Shown here in pieces: positions 1 to 5,437 of a stretch of DNA of 5,725 nucleotides. Each line of letters starts with the position of its first letter. The stretch's first letter is position 1. The notes under the pieces were generated by a model. That model saw nothing but the letters and a program-made list of their open reading frames with translations. It made no database searches and was not told where the DNA came from. A program made the translations under genes and the position numbers. This DNA comes from Paracoccaceae bacterium (GTDB lineage Bacteria > Pseudomonadota > Alphaproteobacteria > Rhodobacterales > Rhodobacteraceae), in the NCBI GenBank assembly GCA_007129775.1, contig SKUV01000025.1, positions 1 through 5,725 of the forward strand. Direction: 5' to 3'.

Positions 1-1
1 C

Positions 2-526
2 GCGCGGGGCTGGGCGGTGGCCCTGCCCTCCTACACGCTGGCACCCGAGGCGCGCATCGCGGCGATCACCGCCGAGGTGGCGGCGGCGCTGGCGGCGGCG
101 GCGGCGCAGGTGCCCGAAGGGCCGCTGGTACTGGCGGGCCATTCGGCGGGCGGGCATCTGGTGGCGCGGATGGCCTGCCCCGGCGTTGCGTCGGCGGTGG
201 CCGGGCGGCTGGCGCGCGTCGTCCCGATCTCGCCGCTGGCCGATCTGGCGCCGCTTCTGCAGACCTCCATGAACGCGCAACTGCGCCTTGATGCGGCCGA
301 GGCGCGGGCCGAAAGCCCGCTGAGCCACGCGCCCCTTGCCGGGGTCGGGTTGCATGTCTGGGTGGGCGCGCGCGAGCGGCCGGCGTTTCTGGCGCAGGCG
401 CGCAGGCTCGCCCGGGTCTGGGGCACGGCGCTGACCATCGCACCGGGGCGGCATCATTTCGATGTGATCGACGACCTCGCGGCGCCCGACAGCCTGCTGA
501 CAAGGGCGCTTCTGGACGGGTACTGA
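2..526 (+). CDS. alpha/beta hydrolase, kynurenine-formamidase-like (5' partial)
   Basis: C-terminal part of a serine hydrolase of the alpha/beta fold. The frame is open to the left edge, and the residues before the first possible GTG (position 17) already read like family sequence (GWAVALPSYTLAPEARI), so the true start lies outside the window. The nucleophile elbow GHSAGG is visible, with Ser at 143-145. The likely acid is Glu at 374-376 in VGARERPAF, and the likely catalytic His is at 455-457 in GRHHFDVID; both sit in the order expected for the triad. The oxyanion HGG motif of the family would be upstream and cannot be seen. Enzymes of this type hydrolyse N-formylkynurenine in tryptophan breakdown, but close relatives are general esterases, so the substrate is inferred weakly. 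An alanine-rich helix near 75-110 comes from GGC/GCG repeats. The stop is TGA at 524-526. The next gene is 112 bp away and probably a separate unit. Confidence 0.8.
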   Translation, partial: ARGWAVALPSYTLAPEARIAAITAEVAAALAAAAAQVPEGPLVLAGHSAGGHLVARMACPGVASAVAGRLARVVPISPLADLAPLLQTSMNAQLRLDAAEARAESPLSHAPLAGVGLHVWVGARERPAFLAQARRLARVWGTALTIAPGRHHFDVIDDLAAPDSLLTRALLDGY

Positions 527-533
527 CATGCCC

Positions 534-571
534 GGCAGCCGTCCGGCTGCCAGCGACAGCTTTTCGCTTTT
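534..571 (+). terminator. possible intrinsic terminator after the hydrolase gene
   Basis: Eight bases after the hydrolase stop there is a perfect 7-bp stem (GGCAGCC 534-540, loop GTCC, GGCTGCC 545-551). A second small stem follows (AGCGA 552-556 with TCGCT 564-568) and runs into a T-run (568-571); another TTTT lies at 561-564. The first stem is strong but its T-run is about ten bases away. The second is weak but has the right spacing. Termination here is inferred from structure only. Confidence 0.45.
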
Positions 572-638
572 CGCCCCGGCGCGATCCGTGCATGGCTGAC
601 GCGGCAACACCGGGAAGGCGTTCAGAGGGCAGGCGAGA

Positions 639-2219
639 ATGGCACAGGCGGAATGGTGGCAGGGCGGGGTGATCTATCAGATCTATCCCCGCTCCTTCAT
701 GGATTTGAACGGCGACGGCATCGGCGATCTGGCGGGCATCGCCGCGCGGCTCGATCATCTGGTGGCGCTGGGGGTGGATGCGATCTGGATCTCTCCGATC
801 TTCCCCTCGCCCATGGCCGATTTCGGCTATGACATCAGCGATTATTGCGCGATCGACCCGATGTTCGGGACGATTGCGGATTTCGATGCCCTGCTGGCTG
901 CGGCGCACGGGCGCGGCCTGCGGGTGCTGCTGGATCTGGTGCCGGGCCATACCTCGGATAAACATCCATGGTTTCGGGACAGCCGCAGCGGGCGCGATGC
1001 GGCGCGGCGCGACTGGTATGTCTGGCGCGACCCGGCGCCGGACGGCGGACCGCCCAACAACTGGCTCAGCGAATTCGGCGGCCCGGCCTGGACCTTCGAC
1101 GCCCCGAGCGGGCAGTATTACCTGAACATCTTTCTGCCCGAACAGCCGGCGCTGAACTGGCGCAACCCCGAGGTGGCAGAGGCCATCGCCGGTGTCATGC
1201 GGTTCTGGTTCGACCGGGGGGTGGACGGGTTCCGCGTCGATGCCTTCGAAAACCTCGTGATGGACGCGGCCTTTCGCAACAACCCCCCGAACCCCGAATG
1301 GACGCCCCCGCTCGGCCCGGCGCGCAGCCTGCTGGGTCAGCACACCAAGCATCAGCCCGAACTGGTCGCCATCGCGCAGGCGATGCGCCGGGTGGCGGCG
1401 GAATATGCGCCCGAACGGCTGCTGATCGGCGAAGCCTACGGCGAGCCCGAAGAGGTCGTGCGCTATTACGGCCCGGCCCTCGACGGATTCCAGCAGCCCT
1501 TCAACTTTCAGCTTATCGGGCTCGACTGGACGCCCGCGGCCGTGGCCGAGGTGATCAACGAATACGAGGCCGCGCTGCCGCCGGGGGCATGGCCCAACTG
1601 GGTGCTGGGCAACCACGACCGGGGGCGCATCGCCTCGCGCGTGGGTCCGGCGCAGGCGCGGGTGGCGATGGTGCTGCTGCTGACCCTGCGCGGCACGCCG
1701 ACGATTTATCAGGGTGATGAGCTGGGAATGGAAAACGTGCCAATCCCTCCCGACCGGGTGCGGGACCCGTGGGAAATCAACGTGCCTGGCCACGGGCTCG
1801 GGCGCGACCCGGTGCGCACGCCGCTGGCGTGGGAGGAGGGGCCGGGCGCGGGCTTTACCACCGGCACGCCATGGCTGCCGATCGACACGAGGCCCGAGGT
1901 TTGCGTGGCCCGGCAGGCGGGCGATCCGGCGTCGATGGTGGCCTTCACGCGCCGGCTTCTGGCGTTGCGGCGGGCCGAGTCTGCGCTGGCATTGGGCGCG
2001 GTGGAGGTGCTGCATGCTGGCGGCGGGGTGCTGGCCTACGTCCGGCAGGCGCCCGATGGCGGGCCGCGGCTGGCCATCACGCTCAACTTCACCGGGCGGG
2101 AACAGCCGCTGCCCGAGGGGCTCGTCGGAGAGTTGGTGCTTTCCTCGCGCAACGCCAATCCCGACGCGGGCGCGCCCCTCGCCCCCGACGAGGCCCGTAT
2201 CCTGCGGCTGCGGGGGTAG
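639..2219 (+). CDS. GH13 alpha-glucosidase / oligo-1,6-glucosidase-type glycoside hydrolase
   Basis: A 526-residue GH13 (alpha-amylase family) enzyme, full length for alpha-glucosidases. The ATG at 639 follows an AGAGGG ribosome-binding site at 624-629, and the N-terminus (WWQGGVIYQIYPRSF) matches the usual start of the TIM barrel. The Ca-site-like loop DLNGDGIGD is at residues 22-30, with GYDISDY at 63-69. Region I is DLVPGHTS at 99-106. The nucleophile is Asp201 in DGFRVDAFE, the acid/base is Glu265 in GEAYGE, and the transition-state Asp327 is in GNHDR. A GRDPVRTPLAW segment at 388-398 is typical of exo-acting alpha-glucosidases, and residues from about 440 form the beta domain C. No signal peptide is visible, so it is probably cytoplasmic, releasing glucose from imported alpha-glucosides. 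From memory the pattern resembles GH13 subfamily 30 more than rhizobial AglA. No sugar transporter or regulator is in the window, so substrate and induction are unknown; a transglycosylating relative cannot be excluded. Confidence 0.93.
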   Translation: MAQAEWWQGGVIYQIYPRSFMDLNGDGIGDLAGIAARLDHLVALGVDAIWISPIFPSPMADFGYDISDYCAIDPMFGTIADFDALLAAAHGRGLRVLLDLVPGHTSDKHPWFRDSRSGRDAARRDWYVWRDPAPDGGPPNNWLSEFGGPAWTFDAPSGQYYLNIFLPEQPALNWRNPEVAEAIAGVMRFWFDRGVDGFRVDAFENLVMDAAFRNNPPNPEWTPPLGPARSLLGQHTKHQPELVAIAQAMRRVAAEYAPERLLIGEAYGEPEEVVRYYGPALDGFQQPFNFQLIGLDWTPAAVAEVINEYEAALPPGAWPNWVLGNHDRGRIASRVGPAQARVAMVLLLTLRGTPTIYQGDELGMENVPIPPDRVRDPWEINVPGHGLGRDPVRTPLAWEEGPGAGFTTGTPWLPIDTRPEVCVARQAGDPASMVAFTRRLLALRRAESALALGAVEVLHAGGGVLAYVRQAPDGGPRLAITLNFTGREQPLPEGLVGELVLSSRNANPDAGAPLAPDEARILRLRG

Positions 2220-2226
2220 GCCGAGC

Positions 2227-2368
2227 AAAGGGCAACGGATGACTGCGGGCAGCCGCCGATAAAGCCCGTGATGGGCGCATTATACCGGCCCCGTCCGGGC
2301 GACCTCGCACGACGCACCAGCACCGCCAAAGCGGCTGGCCGGGACGCTCTCGCGGCTGTTCACCCGCC
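2227..2368. repeat. intergenic repeat unit 1 (short form, lacks the 23-bp hairpin block)
   Basis: First of three degenerate direct repeats; it begins 7 bp past the GH13 stop codon. Conserved landmarks are AGGGCAA-GGATG (2229-2241), CGGGCAGCCGCC (2246-2257), TGGGCG (2272-2277), CCGGCCCCGTCCGG (2285-2298), CGACCTCGCACGA (2300-2312), CCAAAGCGGCTGGCCGG (2326-2342) and GTTCACC (2358-2364). The segment 2283-2342 matches unit 2 at close to 88% by eye. After GCTGGCCGG it jumps directly to a GACGCTCTCGCGG segment, whereas units 2 and 3 have about 23 extra bases. That looks like a deletion between two CCGG copies. A local hairpin GCCC-GTGAT-GGGC lies at 2264-2276. No consistent reading frame runs through the units. 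Confidence 0.8.
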
Positions 2369-2404
2369 GGACTGGGATGGTCCCTTGCCAGGGAAAGGGC
2401 AACA

Positions 2405-2569
2405 CGAGGGCAGAGGATGGCCGCGGTCAGCCGCTCCCAACGCCCGGAGTGGGCGCTTTATCCCGGCCCCGTCCGGACGACCTCGCACGATGCACCAAGC
2501 CTCGCCATAGCGGCTGGCCGGTAGGGCGGCCATCCGCTGCCCGGGCCGCTTGCGCGGCGTTCACCGGGC
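2405..2569. repeat. intergenic repeat unit 2 (full-length form)
   Basis: Second unit, offset 178 bp from unit 1 at the left-hand landmarks and 202 bp from unit 3 throughout. Ungapped comparison of 2461-2569 with 2663-2771 gives 94 identities in 109 positions by hand count. It keeps CCGGCCCCGTCCGG (2463-2476) and the CGACCTCGCACGA block. It also has the hairpin missing from unit 1: GGGCGGC 2524-2530, loop CATCC, GCTGCCC 2536-2542, with one G-T pair. A second hairpin CGCCC-GGAGT-GGGCG is at 2441-2455. The spacer to unit 1 (2369-2404, 36 bp) and the spacer to unit 3 (2570-2606, 37 bp) share no obvious sequence. Confidence 0.85.
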
Positions 2570-2606
2570 GGGCAGAGAGCGGGCCGATCTGACGCGTAGC
2601 GCCACG

Positions 2607-2771
2607 CAAGGGCAAAGGATGGCCACGGGCAGCCGCCCGCAACGGCCATGTTGGGCGGCTTGTCCCAGCCACTTCCGGAAGACCGCGTACGATGCACCCA
2701 GCCCCGCCAAAGCGGCTGGCCGGTGGGGCGGCCGTCCGCTGCCCGGGAGGCTCTCGCGGCGTTCACCGGGC
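2607..2771. repeat. intergenic repeat unit 3 (full-length form)
   Basis: Third unit, colinear with unit 2 at a 202-bp offset. It shares with unit 1 an exact 20-base block ending in GCGGCTGGCCGG (2704-2723). It has the longest perfect stem of the array: AGCCGCCC 2631-2638 with GGGCGGCT 2653-2660, enclosing 14 bases that differ strongly from units 1 and 2. The right-hand hairpin GGGCGGC 2726-2732, loop CGTCC, GCTGCCC 2738-2744 has the same stem as unit 2 with one loop base changed. The CCGGCCCC block is eroded here (CCAGCCAC). The unit ends in GCGGCGTTCACCGGGC, after which similarity stops. Confidence 0.85.
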
Positions 2772-2819
2772 CGTGAATGAAAGGCGGTCGTTCAAACGGC
2801 CAGGAAATCGGTGCTTTCC
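2769..2819. other. two imperfect hairpins between the repeat array and the xth leader
   Basis: GGCCGT (2769-2774) and ACGGCC (2796-2801) are perfect complements, with TGAA/TTCA inside. A second stem, GGAAA 2803-2807 with TTTCC 2815-2819, follows immediately. There is no long T-run, so a terminator role is not supported on either strand. The remaining sequence to 2880 (a stretch with C-runs) shows nothing recognisable. Confidence 0.3.
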
Positions 2820-2884
2820 CGTTGGCAAGCCACACATGATGCCCCCCATGCGCCCCTCGTCCGCCCCGATCAACGCCCGGCGTC

Positions 2885-2916
2885 TGGCCCCTGCCGGCCG
2901 GCCCCGCTATAGGGGC
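2885..2916 (+). promoter_or_regulatory. candidate promoter for xth
   Basis: TATAGG at 2908-2913 is a reasonable -10 element, about 27 bp before the xth start, giving a leader near 20 nt. The base run 17 bp upstream (TGGCCC, 2885-2890) is a poor -35. The -10 lies within an inverted repeat GCCCC-N6-GGGGC (2901-2916), and a 10-bp perfect palindrome GCCGGCCGGC sits at 2893-2902. These could be an operator or only GC-rich chance. Confidence 0.35.
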
Positions 2917-2940
2917 GCAAACCTGCAACCGGAGCGCGCC

Positions 2941-3729
2941 ATGACCGTGACCATCGCCACCTGGAACATCAACTCCGTCCGTCTGCGCGCCGGGCTGGTG
3001 TCGCGGCTGCTGCGCGAGGAGGCGCCCGATATCCTCTGCCTTCAGGAATGCAAGAGCCCGCTGGAAAAGATCCCCTTCGATATCTTCGCGGCCCTCGGCT
3101 ATGGCCATTGGGTCGCCCGCGGGCAGAAGGGCTATAACGGCGTGGCGATCCTGTCGCGGCTGCCGCTGGAGGATGCAGGCCATGTGGACTGGTGCGGCCG
3201 GGGCGATGCCCGGCACGTGGCCGCGCGGCTGGAAAACGGCGTGACGATCCACAACTTCTATATCCCCGCCGGCGGCGATGTGCCCGACCGCGAAGTCAAC
3301 GACAAGTTCGGCCACAAGCTCGATTTCCTGACCGAGTTGCGCGACTGGTCGCGGGCCGAGGCGCCGGCGCGCGCGATTCTCGTGGGCGACCTCAACATCG
3401 CCCCGCGCGAGGATGACGTCTGGAATCACCGCCAGCTACTGAAGGTGGTCAGCCACACGCCGATCGAGATCGAGCATCTGGCCGCGGCGCAGGAGGCCGG
3501 CGGCTGGGTCGATGTGACCCGCGCCGACATCCCCGAAGGCCAGCTTTATTCGTGGTGGTCCTATCGCAGCCCGAACTGGGACGCCGCCGACAAGGGCCGG
3601 CGGCTCGACCATATCTGGGCTACACCGGATATCGCCGGGGCCGCCCATGGCAGCCGCATCCTGCGCGCCGCCCGGGGCTGGGATCAGCCCTCGGACCACG
3701 CGCCGGTGTTCGCGCGTTTCGACTTCTGA
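2941..3729 (+). CDS. xth: exodeoxyribonuclease III (AP endonuclease, ExoIII family)
   Basis: A 262-residue ExoIII-type nuclease, about the usual length (E. coli enzyme 268). It cleaves 5' to abasic sites and removes 3' blocking groups in base excision repair; it is cytoplasmic and Mg-dependent. The active-site set is complete: Asn9 in TWNINS, Glu36 in LQECK, Tyr107 in NFYIPAGG, Asp150 and Asn152 in GDLNIAP, Asp223 in RRLDHIW, and Asp252/His253 in PSDHAPV. The start is the ATG at 2941, because GGAG at 2931-2934 is well placed and the protein begins directly at the first beta strand (MTVTIATWNINS). The frame stays open upstream to an ATG at 2692, but that extension would be read from repeat DNA, is Pro/Arg-rich, and has no family counterpart. 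It is followed by a 116-bp gap and the cnoX gene. Confidence 0.96.
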   Translation: MTVTIATWNINSVRLRAGLVSRLLREEAPDILCLQECKSPLEKIPFDIFAALGYGHWVARGQKGYNGVAILSRLPLEDAGHVDWCGRGDARHVAARLENGVTIHNFYIPAGGDVPDREVNDKFGHKLDFLTELRDWSRAEAPARAILVGDLNIAPREDDVWNHRQLLKVVSHTPIEIEHLAAAQEAGGWVDVTRADIPEGQLYSWWSYRSPNWDAADKGRRLDHIWATPDIAGAAHGSRILRAARGWDQPSDHAPVFARFDF

Positions 3730-3752
3730 GCCTCCGGTCCGGGGCCGAGCCG

Positions 3753-3769
3753 GGGCCGCACGGCCCTTT
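3753..3769 (+). terminator. weak terminator candidate after xth
   Basis: GGGCC (3753-3757), loop GCAC, GGCCC (3762-3766), then TTT (3767-3769). The stem is short and the T-run minimal, so read-through into the next gene is likely even if it functions. Confidence 0.25.
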
Positions 3770-3773
3770 GCCC

Positions 3774-3804
3774 TTGGCCTCGGGGCGCACAATGCGCATA
3801 TAGG
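3774..3804 (+). promoter_or_regulatory. candidate promoter and operator-like inverted repeat for cnoX
   Basis: A TTGGCC -35 element at 3774-3779 is followed by CATATA at 3797-3802 (17-bp spacer) or TATAGG at 3799-3804 (19-bp spacer). The predicted leader is about 35 nt. Between the two boxes is a perfect inverted repeat GCGCA-CAA-TGCGC (3785-3797), well placed for a repressor site. The -10 shares TATAGGGG with the xth promoter candidate. Confidence 0.42.
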
Positions 3805-3845
3805 GGGCGGACAAGAACAGACGGATACAGCAACAAGAGGCCGAC

Positions 3846-4763
3846 ATGCTAGAACTGGGCAGCGCCCGAACCCCGGACGGGGCCGGTGACCAGACCGCGC
3901 TGGTGATCGACGGCAGCGAACGCGATTTCATGCAGCAGGTCGTGGAGGCCAGCCGCGAAGTGCCGGTGATCGTGGATTTCTGGGCCGAATGGTGCGGGCC
4001 GTGCAAGACCCTCGGCCCGGCGCTGGAGGCTGCGGTCAAGGCCGCGCGCGGCAAGGTGCGCATGGTCAAGATCGATGTGGACCAGAACCAGCAGATCGCC
4101 GCGCAGTTGCGCATTCAGTCGATTCCCACCGTCTATGCCTTCTGGCAGGGCCAGCCCGTGGACGGGTTTCAGGGCGCGCTGCCGGGCAGCGAGATCCAGA
4201 AATTCGTGGAAAAGGTCGCCGCACTTGGCGGCGATGGCGGGCTGTCCGAGGCGCTGGAGGCCGCGGAGGCGATGCTGGCCGAAGGCGCTGCCGCCGATGC
4301 CGCCCAGACCTTCGCCGCGATCCTCGGCGAAGTGCCCGACAGTGCCGCCGCCCACGGCGGGCTGGCGCGCGCCCATATCCTGCTGGGCGATCTGGACCGG
4401 GCCGAGGCGCTGCTCAACAATGCCGCGCCGAAGATCGCAGGCGCACCGGAGATCGAGGCCGCCCGCGCCCAGCTTGCACTGGCCCGTCAGGCCGCCGATG
4501 CCGGCCCGGTGGACGAATTGCGCGCCCGCGTCGCCGCTGACCCCGATGACCATCGGGCCCGGTTCGATCTGGCGCAGGCGCTCCATGCCGGCGGGCAGGT
4601 CGAGGCCGCGGTCGAGGAATTGCTGGAGCTTTTCCGCCGCGACCGCGAATGGAACGACGGCGCGGCCAAGGCGCAGCTTTTCACGATCTTCGACGCGCTG
4701 AAACCCGGCGACCCCGTCGCAACCAGTGGCCGGCGGAAACTGTCGTCGATGATATTTGCCTGA
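3846..4763 (+). CDS. cnoX: CnoX/YbbN-like thioredoxin with TPR-type C-terminal half
   Basis: A 305-residue protein with an N-terminal thioredoxin domain (about residues 17-125) and an alanine-rich helical half (about 130-305) with TPR-like repeats such as AHGGLARAHILLGDLDRAEALL. The redox motif WCGPC is intact at residues 49-53 (Cys50, Cys53), and the cis-Pro is Pro94 in QSIPT. Known CnoX proteins are chaperedoxins: they hold unfolding clients, protect cysteines and hand clients to GroEL/DnaK. The E. coli protein has lost the first active-site Cys, whereas the Caulobacter one keeps both, so this protein should be redox-active (inference). Slightly longer than E. coli CnoX (284). There is no signal peptide, so it is cytoplasmic. 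The ATG at 3846 follows AAGAGG at 3835-3840, and the roughly 16-residue N-terminal tail before the fold is plausible. The LON-domain gene starts 26 bp after the stop, consistent with an operon. Confidence 0.92.
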   Translation: MLELGSARTPDGAGDQTALVIDGSERDFMQQVVEASREVPVIVDFWAEWCGPCKTLGPALEAAVKAARGKVRMVKIDVDQNQQIAAQLRIQSIPTVYAFWQGQPVDGFQGALPGSEIQKFVEKVAALGGDGGLSEALEAAEAMLAEGAAADAAQTFAAILGEVPDSAAAHGGLARAHILLGDLDRAEALLNNAAPKIAGAPEIEAARAQLALARQAADAGPVDELRARVAADPDDHRARFDLAQALHAGGQVEAAVEELLELFRRDREWNDGAAKAQLFTIFDALKPGDPVATSGRRKLSSMIFA

Positions 4764-4789
4764 CACGCCCGCCGGGCTAGGTGACGTGC

Positions 4790-5437
4790 ATGATCAAACC
4801 TGCAGACCTGCCCGATACCATCGCGGTGTTTCCGCTGACCGGTGCACTGCTGCTGCCGCGTGCGCGGTTGCCACTGCATATCTTCGAGCCGCGCTATCGG
4901 GCGATGATCGAGGATTGCATGGCCACACGGCACCGGCTGATCGGGATGATCCAGCCCTCGGCCGCCCCGCCGGGCGGCAAGGAGGGCCGGCTGCACAGTA
5001 TCGGCTGCGCGGGGCGGCTGACCGGCTTTTCGGAAACCGAAGACGGGCGCTACATGATCACGCTGTCCGGTGTCACGCGCTTCAGGACCGTGCGCGAGAT
5101 CGACGCCGGGACACCCTATCGTCAGGCCGAGGTGTCCTGGGCCGGGTTCGAGCGCGACATGGGCCATGTGGAAACCGACCCGAGCTTCGACCGTCCGGGC
5201 TTTCTGGGGCTTCTGGGCCGGTATTTCTCGGCGCAGAACCTCTCGACCGACTGGGACAGCCTGAAGGAGGCCGAGGACGAGTTGCTGATCAACTCGCTCT
5301 CGATGCTCTGCCCCTTCGCGCCCGAAGACAAACAGGCCCTGCTGGAGGCGCCGTCGCTGCCGACCCGGCGCGAGACGCTGGTCACGCTGATCGAATTCGC
5401 CCTGCGCGGCGGCGGCAGCGAAGAGGTGATGCAGTGA
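4790..5437 (+). CDS. LON peptidase substrate-binding-domain protein (no protease domain)
   Basis: A 215-residue stand-alone homologue of the N-terminal domain of Lon protease. Family hallmarks are IAVFPLTGALLLPRARLPLHIFEPRYRAM at residues 11-39, HSIGCAGRLTGF at 69-80, and YMITLSGVTRFRTVREI at 88-104. A helical C-terminal part runs from about 155 to 205. There is no Walker A motif or Ser-Lys catalytic dyad, so it cannot cut proteins itself; by analogy it binds proteins or peptides, but the function of the stand-alone family is not established. The ATG at 4790 was chosen because AGGTGA (4779-4784) is a good ribosome-binding site 5 bp upstream. A GTG at 4781 would lie inside that site. The stop overlaps the start of the Trm112 gene, so the two are probably translationally coupled. 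Together with CnoX upstream, the context suggests protein quality control. Confidence 0.9.
   Translation: MIKPADLPDTIAVFPLTGALLLPRARLPLHIFEPRYRAMIEDCMATRHRLIGMIQPSAAPPGGKEGRLHSIGCAGRLTGFSETEDGRYMITLSGVTRFRTVREIDAGTPYRQAEVSWAGFERDMGHVETDPSFDRPGFLGLLGRYFSAQNLSTDWDSLKEAEDELLINSLSMLCPFAPEDKQALLEAPSLPTRRETLVTLIEFALRGGGSEEVMQ

Noticed and set aside
75..112. GGC/GCG triplet run as a possible microsatellite
   Set aside because: It codes for an alanine-rich helix in an otherwise normal hydrolase, and interruptions suggest ordinary high-GC codon use.
528..599. A 23-codon frame (ATG 528 to TGA 599) right after the hydrolase stop
   Set aside because: No ribosome-binding site at the right distance, and the sequence coincides with the hairpins of the putative terminator; likely chance.
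66..2228. A 720-codon open frame on the minus strand
   Set aside because: It lies antisense to two clearly real genes with complete active sites. It is rich in Arg, Pro, Ala and His with no recognisable domain, as expected for a shadow frame in high-GC DNA.
2279..2289. TATAAT on the minus strand inside repeat unit 1 as a promoter
   Set aside because: No -35 element at a suitable distance, and the other units have GGGATAAAG-like or diverged bases there, so it is probably a chance mutation of the repeat.
2268..2592. Small plus-strand frames across the repeats (RPRPGDLA.../RPRPDDLA... sequences)
   Set aside because: The similar peptides only reflect the DNA repeats. Unit offsets of 178 and 202 bp break the frame each time and no ribosome-binding sites are convincing.
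2220..2771. CRISPR array
   Set aside because: The repeats are 142-165 bp and degenerate, only three in number, with no nearby cas genes. This does not fit any CRISPR type.
2458..3429. A 323-codon minus-strand frame spanning repeats and xth
   Set aside because: The left part is translated repeat sequence and changes frame relative to the repeat units between copies; the right part is antisense to xth.
3849..4766. A 305-codon minus-strand frame mirroring cnoX
   Set aside because: Exact antisense shadow of a well-supported gene; its sequence has no family features.
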